39,725 bases of DNA. It comes from an uncultured Flavobacteriaceae bacterium (GTDB lineage Bacteria; Bacteroidota; Bacteroidia; Flavobacteriales; Flavobacteriaceae). The stretch covers positions 1 to 39,725 of the forward strand of contig CALGUD010000062.1 of assembly GCA_937901915.1 (NCBI GenBank). Direction: 5' to 3'. Of the stretch, positions 35,065 to 39,725 are shown piece after piece (position 1 is the first letter of the stretch; the number at the start of each line of letters is the position of its first letter). A program made the translations under genes and the position numbers. The notes below the pieces were generated by a model, which was given only the letters and a program-made list of their open reading frames with translations, was not told where the DNA came from and made no database searches.

Positions 35065-35469
35065 ATGAAAAACAAAACCCCAAGTCTTTTCATAGTTGTT
35101 TTTTCAGCTATATTATTTTCATGTAGTTCATCGGATGATGATACTAATTCTCAATTTTTTAACCCTCCTAGATGGATACAAGGAACATGGCTGTATAAAG
35201 ATGGTAGTGTGATCGTAGGAGGTTATCAATTTACATCAGATAATTTTATTTCAATTTTGGGAGATAACCAATTGCGGACGAATTTTAAAGAATTATTAGA
35301 AATTCAAGCAAATGCAGGCGGTAATACAGATGTAATTGAAACAATCACTGATAATGAATATTCATTTACTATAGACCAAGAAATACAAAGCCAAAGCTTT
35401 TCATTTTATAAAATTTCAGAAAATGAAATTGAAACAGCAGATGGCATTGTAATATATGTAAAGCAATAA
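35065..35469 (+). CDS. Lipocalin-like small lipoprotein
   Basis: The 134-residue protein starts with a lipoprotein signal (LFSC, Cys20) followed by an SSSDDD linker, typical of Bacteroidota surface lipoproteins, where a Ser/Asp-rich stretch after the Cys often serves as an export signal. The mature domain begins WIQGTWLYKDG, the kind of opening seen in short lipocalin-like domains, and continues as alternating strands. The function is unknown. It lies 110 bases after the first lipoprotein gene and 29 before the next small gene. Confidence 0.72.
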   Translation: MKNKTPSLFIVVFSAILFSCSSSDDDTNSQFFNPPRWIQGTWLYKDGSVIVGGYQFTSDNFISILGDNQLRTNFKELLEIQANAGGNTDVIETITDNEYSFTIDQEIQSQSFSFYKISENEIETADGIVIYVKQ

Positions 35470-35498
35470 GATATAAATTCATTTTAAACCTTCCAATT

Positions 35499-35789
35499 AT
35501 GATTACACTAATGATGATAATAGGATTTATCGGCATATCACTTTTTATTTATGCAACCATTAGCACTTCAACAAAGCCTAAAACAAGAAATTTAAATGAT
35601 ATGATAAATGATTCTCAAAAAAGCGATGGTTTATATTCTAACGTATACCTTGACTACGAATTGAGTAAGATGACACACATAAACACCTATTATATTGACT
35701 CTAAGAAAAGAGAACCCGGAGATAAAAAAGTTTTTGAAGGCACTGTTAATGAGTGCGAAAATTACATATACGTAAAAAATTTTAATTAA
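35499..35789 (+). CDS. Small membrane-anchored protein, unknown function
   Basis: This 96-residue protein has one N-terminal membrane segment (about residues 3-22) and a short polar domain ending VFEGTVNECENYIYV. No family is recognised. It is placed in the small-gene block after the lipocalin-like lipoprotein, in the same direction, with a 111-base gap before the next gene. The start is the first ATG; a second Met six residues on is possible. Confidence 0.6.
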   Translation: MITLMMIIGFIGISLFIYATISTSTKPKTRNLNDMINDSQKSDGLYSNVYLDYELSKMTHINTYYIDSKKREPGDKKVFEGTVNECENYIYVKNFN

Positions 35790-35900
35790 AAACTTAAATA
35801 AATTGATCGCTTCTTTTTCAATATCGAAAATGGAAACAGAAACAACCATAAACTATATAATTTAAAAGTTAAATAATAAACATTTAATATAGCATAAGTA

Positions 35901-36290
35901 ATGATATGGGCTTTCGTAATATTAGCTTTTATAATTTTCTTATTTGTTAAAGATAAGAAAGAAGAGGTCGTTCGGATAGCAAAACAAGGGGGTGTAAAAC
36001 ATAAGTATGGAATTTTAATAAATTATTTTTTATCATCTCATCCCAAAATGGAAGTTCAAAAGCTGAGTACAGACTCTATAACTATGGAAGTAATAGAACC
36101 AGGAGTAAGAACAGAGTTTTCAATAAGACATGGGTTTGAAGATGTAACCATATTTTGGACACATGAAAGTTATGGTTTGGGATTACACAAACTCAATTGG
36201 ACTTTTAAAGAATATCTTCTTCAAGAAGAGATGATTATACAGATTGAGAATGATCTTCAAGATTATGAGAAAAAAATTCTTTTGCACTGA
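35901..36290 (+). CDS. Membrane-anchored small protein, unknown function
   Basis: The 129-residue protein has an N-terminal membrane segment (about residues 2-16) followed by a basic stretch and a soluble domain of about 100 residues facing the cytoplasm or periplasm. A beta-strand-rich core (RTEFSIRHGFEDVTIFW, LGLHKLNWTF) is followed by a C-terminal helix. I do not recognise a family. It precedes by 14 bases another unknown gene, so the two are probably translated from one message. Confidence 0.65.
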   Translation: MIWAFVILAFIIFLFVKDKKEEVVRIAKQGGVKHKYGILINYFLSSHPKMEVQKLSTDSITMEVIEPGVRTEFSIRHGFEDVTIFWTHESYGLGLHKLNWTFKEYLLQEEMIIQIENDLQDYEKKILLH

Positions 36291-36304
36291 AAAACCCAAT
36301 AGAT

Positions 36305-36730
36305 ATGTTTAATAGGTTTAAAAAGATGATAGGCTCTATTCCAGTTTCAACGGAAAAAATAGGCAATTACTTCTATCATTCGGATTATTTAAGGTCAGGA
36401 AGCGGATATTTGGATATAGAATTAGTAAATCCAACAAAAGGGGAAACGCTCTTTAAATTGAATCATTATGAAACTAATTCAATGAAAATAGAAATAAACT
36501 CGTTGAGGGGTTCTAAATTCTATGATTTAAAAAAGCTACCTGAATATCATGAAGCCAAAGTAATCTTTCATCTTTTCGACATAAAAAATAATAAAGATGA
36601 CATAATTCTTATTCTTGAGGAAGAATTTGCATTTTTTATCATTAAAAATACAGGTGCTGGATTTATATATTATAAGAATCAAAAGGATTTGGATATACAA
36701 ATAGATATTCATCGCATGTTAAAAAAATAA
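36305..36730 (+). CDS. Small soluble protein, unknown function
   Basis: The 141-residue protein has no signal or membrane segment. It is an alternating strand pattern with a Lys/Ile-rich end (IQIDIHRMLKK). I recognise no family. Being the last gene of the block, just before a bidirectional terminator, and tightly linked to the membrane-anchored protein gene upstream, it may act with that protein. Immunity proteins of toxin systems have this size and look, but no toxin is visible. Confidence 0.62.
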   Translation: MFNRFKKMIGSIPVSTEKIGNYFYHSDYLRSGSGYLDIELVNPTKGETLFKLNHYETNSMKIEINSLRGSKFYDLKKLPEYHEAKVIFHLFDIKNNKDDIILILEEEFAFFIIKNTGAGFIYYKNQKDLDIQIDIHRMLKK

Positions 36731-36768
36731 TTTTACCCAACCAAGTCAAAAACTCGATTGGGTAAAAT
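36730..36768. terminator. Bidirectional terminator between convergent genes
   Basis: ATTTTACCCAA (36730-36740) pairs perfectly with TTGGGTAAAAT (36758-36768) around a 17-base loop. It separates the plus-strand small-gene block from the minus-strand replication and integration genes and can serve both. Confidence 0.8.
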
Positions 36769-36799
36769 GTTATAGGTATTATAGCTGACATTTATTCCC

Positions 36800-37723
36800 T
36801 TAAGCAGCATTTTTAATCGATTCTTCATAACAGTTCATCATTTCTTCAAACTTTTGTTTTAATAGATTTCTAACAAGTAATCTCGTATTGTTTAAAGCAT
36901 ACTTTTCAATATACCTGTTACAATTTCTCTTTATTCTTCCAAAAACTTTATAAGAAACTATTTCCTTTACGCTATTCCAATAATAAGGGTTTGAATAATC
37001 ACAAATGAACTCAATGTGGCGTTTGTCAAGCACTTTTTTCATTCCTTGCAGGTCTACTATCAATAGCTTGTCAAATTGCTCTAATAGGAACTGAAAAAGC
37101 CTAATTATGACATCCTGGCTTCGTAAATCCTCAAGGTTATATATCTGCATTTTTTCTAATAAACGAGAACGAGTTATTTTGATCTCAAACCTTACCACAT
37201 TTCCTTTCTGCTTGTAATGCTTGGACTTGTTATAAATTTTGAAAGAATAATCAGATTTTTTAAACTCTCTATAATTTCCTCGTCCATTAAAAGTTTCATT
37301 ACGGTTTGGAGCTTTAAAATCATACATTAACAACATATGGTTCAAAAAACGGTCTGCATCAATTGGTAAATTAATATTCAATCCAAACTCTACATTTGTG
37401 ACTTTAGTACTCAATGGACGAATATATAATTCATCACACATTAAATCTAGTGATTGCTCAAGCTCGCAAAAGCTAAAATCATTATAATTATGTTCTTCCC
37501 CGTTTAGGATTAGATTAAATAACTTATGCAAACTCCCAGTAATGAATGATTTATCTTTTTGCAATTCTACTTGCATATTATAATACCTTCCTTTTTTGGG
37601 ATATTCTTCGATTTCTCCTGTTTGACAGTTAAATCGAGATTTAAGTTCTACTGTTTCCATTTCTTCGGTTCTGAAATCAAAACTTTCTTTGTCCAACATA
37701 TATGCTCGTATATTATCTACCAT
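36800..37723 (-). CDS. Replication-initiator-like protein of a mobile element
   Basis: The 307-residue protein resembles, from memory, the phage/plasmid replication proteins of gpII/CRI type found in Bacteroidota integrated elements. Recognisable stretches are VTNVEFGLNINLP (about 109-120), FKIYNKSKHY (161-170) and NVVRFEIKI (175-183), the same order as in those proteins. The N-terminus includes FNCQTGEIEEYPKKG. In the family, such proteins nick DNA to start rolling-circle replication, but I cannot point to a catalytic Tyr with confidence. Its start codon shares a base with the stop of the upstream DNA-binding protein, so they are translationally coupled. Confidence 0.65.
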   Translation of the reverse strand: MVDNIRAYMLDKESFDFRTEEMETVELKSRFNCQTGEIEEYPKKGRYYNMQVELQKDKSFITGSLHKLFNLILNGEEHNYNDFSFCELEQSLDLMCDELYIRPLSTKVTNVEFGLNINLPIDADRFLNHMLLMYDFKAPNRNETFNGRGNYREFKKSDYSFKIYNKSKHYKQKGNVVRFEIKITRSRLLEKMQIYNLEDLRSQDVIIRLFQFLLEQFDKLLIVDLQGMKKVLDKRHIEFICDYSNPYYWNSVKEIVSYKVFGRIKRNCNRYIEKYALNNTRLLVRNLLKQKFEEMMNCYEESIKNAA

Positions 37724-37917
37724 TACGCAACATTTTTATAGTGAGACAATTCCAATTGCTCCAGAACTGAACTTTCTAAATACAAAGGTTTCCTACCTAC
37801 TTTGTGTGTAGGTTTTAAGATGCCTTTCTTTCTTAAATTGTGCAAAGTAACTAACGATACATTTAACAATTCTGCGACCTCCTGTCGGCTTAATAATTTC
37901 ATTTTAATTTCTTTCAT
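37723..37917 (-). CDS. Excisionase-like helix-turn-helix protein
   Basis: The 64-residue protein is a MerR-type helix-turn-helix of the excisionase group (helix_turn_helix_17): LSRQEVAELLNVSLVTLHNLRKKG (about 9-32), then the wing GRKPLYLESSVLEQL. Such proteins direct excision of integrative elements or regulate their replication genes. It is transcribed with the replication-initiator-like gene (TAATG overlap) and downstream of the integrase operon, across a 180-base gap with palindromes. A second in-frame ATG at 37902 is possible as start. Confidence 0.85.
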   Translation of the reverse strand: MKEIKMKLLSRQEVAELLNVSLVTLHNLRKKGILKPTHKVGRKPLYLESSVLEQLELSHYKNVA

Positions 37918-37945
37918 TATTTATCCTACTTTATAGATTATTCGA

Positions 37946-37962
37946 GATAGCACCATGCTATC
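37946..37962. repeat. Perfect 7-bp inverted repeat upstream of the excisionase-like gene
   Basis: GATAGCA and TGCTATC are separated by three bases, about 30 bases before the start of the excisionase-like gene (minus strand). The position suits an operator in its promoter. Confidence 0.45.
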
Positions 37963-38014
37963 AATAAACCAAAAGTATTTATAAATAACTGTTTGTGAAA
38001 TATTTACGAATTTG

Positions 38015-38096
38015 TGGTCATAGAAAAATCCATACTACTCGAAGAAATACAAAGGATAAAAGAAAACAGAAAAAATCTATGACCATAGTGGTCATA
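38015..38096. repeat. Three TGGTCATA sites, two forming a palindrome
   Basis: TGGTCATA occurs at 38015-38022 and 38089-38096 and inverted (TATGACCA) at 38078-38085. The last two form an 8-bp-arm palindrome with a 3-base centre, and the first extends as a 10-bp inverted match with 38076-38085. They fill the gap between the integrase operon and the excisionase-like gene, so binding of an element-encoded protein is likely. Confidence 0.65.
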
Positions 38097-38097
38097 A

Positions 38098-39159
38098 TTA
38101 TCCTGTAAATTCACCCTTTAACCTAGAAACTATTGAGTCTATAGATTTTTCGGATTCATCTGAAGGAGTTTCAAGATTTTTTGAAAATGATTTATTATCA
38201 AATTTACAACCATTACGATCCAAAAAACAAGCTATAACATCAGACCATTTTTTTTGATGTCCCGAAGATTTTATTATTTTCTTTTGATGTAACTGGTTTA
38301 TGAAATATTTGAGCTCGTGGTTATAGCCCACCCAGACAATCTTTGTTCCAATATTGCTTATTTTTTTGACAAAGATATTTTTCAAGGTAACATAGTTAGT
38401 CCCTTCAGCTATATAACCAGCTTGTTTAAGCCATTTGCAGAAGCGTTTTGCTTTTTTATCCGTCATATTATATGATTCCATTAGAACCAACCCTCCATTA
38501 ATATTCTTTCTCACCTGTTCTTCATGGCTATCAAATAACAAAGAAACATTTTCATTAGAGTATTTGTTTCCCAAATAACTTATCTTCTCTTCAAGATTGT
38601 CATTCAATTCCTTCCATTTTCGAGAAGTTATATCTTTAAACAAGTCTATGGTAAGATTCTTATAATTTATACTGGGTTCATTTACATATAAATTCGTTTG
38701 ATGTGAAGGTGTCATTTTTAAATACTTCAATAAAGTGTGCCCATTAGTTTCTTTGTACTTTGAATAAAAGTTATTAATTGAATCAATCACATCTTTAAAT
38801 CTTTCATCTATTTGTTTTTCAAAATAACCCTGATTTAAAAAATCTTCTTCATCAGAATTTAAAAATATTATTCCTTTATTTTCATCATATTCAGTTTCTA
38901 TTTGCCGAAACGGGGAAAAAAATCCTTTGTTTTTATTTATATCAAACTTATAATTAAGGATTGATCTTTTTTTGGCTTGGTTAAATACAGACTTTATTTC
39001 TCTTGAGTAAATTGATTCATCCCTTCGATTTATAATTTCATCATCAAACCACCAAAAAAATGTAGCTATATATGACTCTATATTCTCCACAACAGGTAGA
39101 TGATTATATTTATGCATAACATAATTATACTCTTCTGCAATTTCATCCAACTCCACCAT
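38098..39159 (-). CDS. Unknown protein of the integrase operon, RteC-like C-terminus
   Basis: The 353-residue protein has no membrane segment. Its C-terminal part (about 265-350: TKIVWVGYNHELKYFINQLH, then WSDVIACFLDRNGCKFDNKSFS and a final SIDSIVSRL) resembles in layout the C-terminal region of RteC-type regulators of Bacteroides conjugative elements, where a short W-x-G-x-x-x-E-L helix and a C-terminal Asp/Lys-rich segment follow. I hold this only as a structural hint. It starts four bases after the integrase stop, so it is the second gene of that operon. It may be a regulator or accessory factor of the element. Confidence 0.6.
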   Translation of the reverse strand: MVELDEIAEEYNYVMHKYNHLPVVENIESYIATFFWWFDDEIINRRDESIYSREIKSVFNQAKKRSILNYKFDINKNKGFFSPFRQIETEYDENKGIIFLNSDEEDFLNQGYFEKQIDERFKDVIDSINNFYSKYKETNGHTLLKYLKMTPSHQTNLYVNEPSINYKNLTIDLFKDITSRKWKELNDNLEEKISYLGNKYSNENVSLLFDSHEEQVRKNINGGLVLMESYNMTDKKAKRFCKWLKQAGYIAEGTNYVTLKNIFVKKISNIGTKIVWVGYNHELKYFINQLHQKKIIKSSGHQKKWSDVIACFLDRNGCKFDNKSFSKNLETPSDESEKSIDSIVSRLKGEFTG

Positions 39160-39163
39160 ATTT

Positions 39164-39725
39164 TTATAAATTAAAATAACCGCTTTTTGCCAATTTCAAT
39201 GCTTGTTGCTCTTTTTCAATCCGAATATACTTATAAAATTCCTTTTCAGTTGAGTGACCTGAAAATATCATAATATCATATATAGGCATTCCCTTTTTAT
39301 ACATATTTGTGCAAAAAGATCGCCTTGCACTATGTGTACATACTAATTTATATTTTGGAATTTTCTCAGTTATATTTTTTCCTCCCTTTGTATAATTACA
39401 ATCTACAAAGTCTATTATTTCAGCACGTCTAGCCACCTCTTTAATATGAACATTCAAATCTTGGTCATGCATTCTAGCAGGAGGATTCCCATTATACTTT
39501 CTTAAGATTTGTTTAATTTCATTTGTAATAGGGCAAAGAACTTCTCTCCTGGTTTTAGTTTGTCGTATTTTAAAAAATAAGGTTCCATTCAAGTTAACAA
39601 TATTGTCTTTTGTTAATTTGTTATAATCACTTACACGTTGCCCAGTAAGGCACCCTATCATAAAAATATCCCTTGCCCTATCAAGTTCAGGATGTTTTTT
39701 TAAATCTAATTTAATTATCGATTGA
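39164..39725 (-). CDS. Tyrosine recombinase/integrase, C-terminal part (runs off window)
   Basis: The frame is open to the window edge, so this is the C-terminal catalytic part (187 residues visible) of a longer integrase; the ATG at 39661 is internal. All catalytic positions of tyrosine recombinases are visible: the first Arg in CLTGQRVSDY, a Lys in QTKTRR, His-x-x-Arg in THSARRSF, the second His in FSGHSTEKEF and the nucleophilic Tyr in KYIRI. Enzymes of this type integrate and excise mobile elements at specific sites, often tRNA genes. It precedes the RteC-like gene by four bases. The missing N-terminal part and the right attachment site should lie beyond the window. Confidence 0.93.
   Translation of the reverse strand, partial: QSIIKLDLKKHPELDRARDIFMIGCLTGQRVSDYNKLTKDNIVNLNGTLFFKIRQTKTRREVLCPITNEIKQILRKYNGNPPARMHDQDLNVHIKEVARRAEIIDFVDCNYTKGGKNITEKIPKYKLVCTHSARRSFCTNMYKKGMPIYDIMIFSGHSTEKEFYKYIRIEKEQQALKLAKSGYFNL

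Noticed and set aside
34944..35126. 60-codon frame between the two lipoprotein genes
   Set aside because: It overlaps the end of one and the start of the next, has no signal or motif, and has a poor start context.
33920..39725. Second copy of the tRNA-Phe 3' end as a right attachment site
   Set aside because: I found none by eye inside the window; the integrase is cut by the edge, so the site may lie outside. The element boundary is left open.
1..39725. CRISPR array, insertion sequence or rRNA
   Set aside because: No regularly spaced repeats, no transposase with flanking inverted repeats and no rRNA-like sequence were seen on reading the window.
38098..39725. A single integrase gene split by a frameshift
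   Set aside because: The upstream frame ends properly after its catalytic Tyr and the next protein has no recombinase motifs, so these are two genes.

Overview
The window looks like a chromosome segment from a member of the Bacteroidota, most likely the Flavobacteriia. The signs are A+T-rich DNA, TAnnTTTG promoter elements, a mevalonate pathway and the gene set coaX, lptC, CNNM/CorC protein and ppiD. Positions 1 to about 170 are strikingly G+C-rich compared with the rest.

Layout. Positions 1-1730 (minus strand) hold a metal-resistance cassette: an AraC-type regulator with a metal-binding-like N-terminus, a small HMA copper chaperone and the N-terminal 286 residues of a copper-type P-type ATPase that runs off the window. 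A free methionine-R-sulfoxide reductase (1821) and purH (2463) follow. The rod-shape operon mreB-mreC-mreD-mrdA-rodA occupies 4053-9558. It converges on a prc protease/OppC-type permease pair (9555-12805, minus). Next come surE, a small membrane protein, lpxB and an NlpC/P60 lipoprotein (12944-15695), then a divergent lysozyme-like protein (15950) and comEC (16750). A POT peptide transporter and a DPP-IV-type peptidase form a peptide-use pair (18781-22579, minus). HMG-CoA reductase and a GHMP kinase (22749-25606, plus) are separated by a PIN-domain toxin and its putative antitoxin. From 33778 down to 25603 (minus) lies an envelope gene run: coaX, outer-membrane protein, TPR protein, lptC, small membrane protein, CNNM/CorC protein, ppiD-like chaperone and, beyond a terminator, a membrane-anchored unknown.

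At 33880 a tRNA-Phe gene marks the end of the conserved chromosome. The remaining 5.8 kb looks like the left part of an integrative element: an XRE regulator, five small genes for lipoproteins or membrane-linked proteins of unknown function, a replication-initiator-like gene, an excisionase-like DNA-binding protein, an unknown protein with an RteC-like tail and a tyrosine integrase cut by the window edge. Several palindromes in its non-coding gaps may be regulatory or recombination sites.

The best candidate for something undescribed is this tRNA-Phe element and its block of small cell-envelope genes (34667-36730). The best candidate for an artefact or a recombination event is the abrupt base-composition change inside the ATPase gene. 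All family calls are from reading the sequence; no database search was made.
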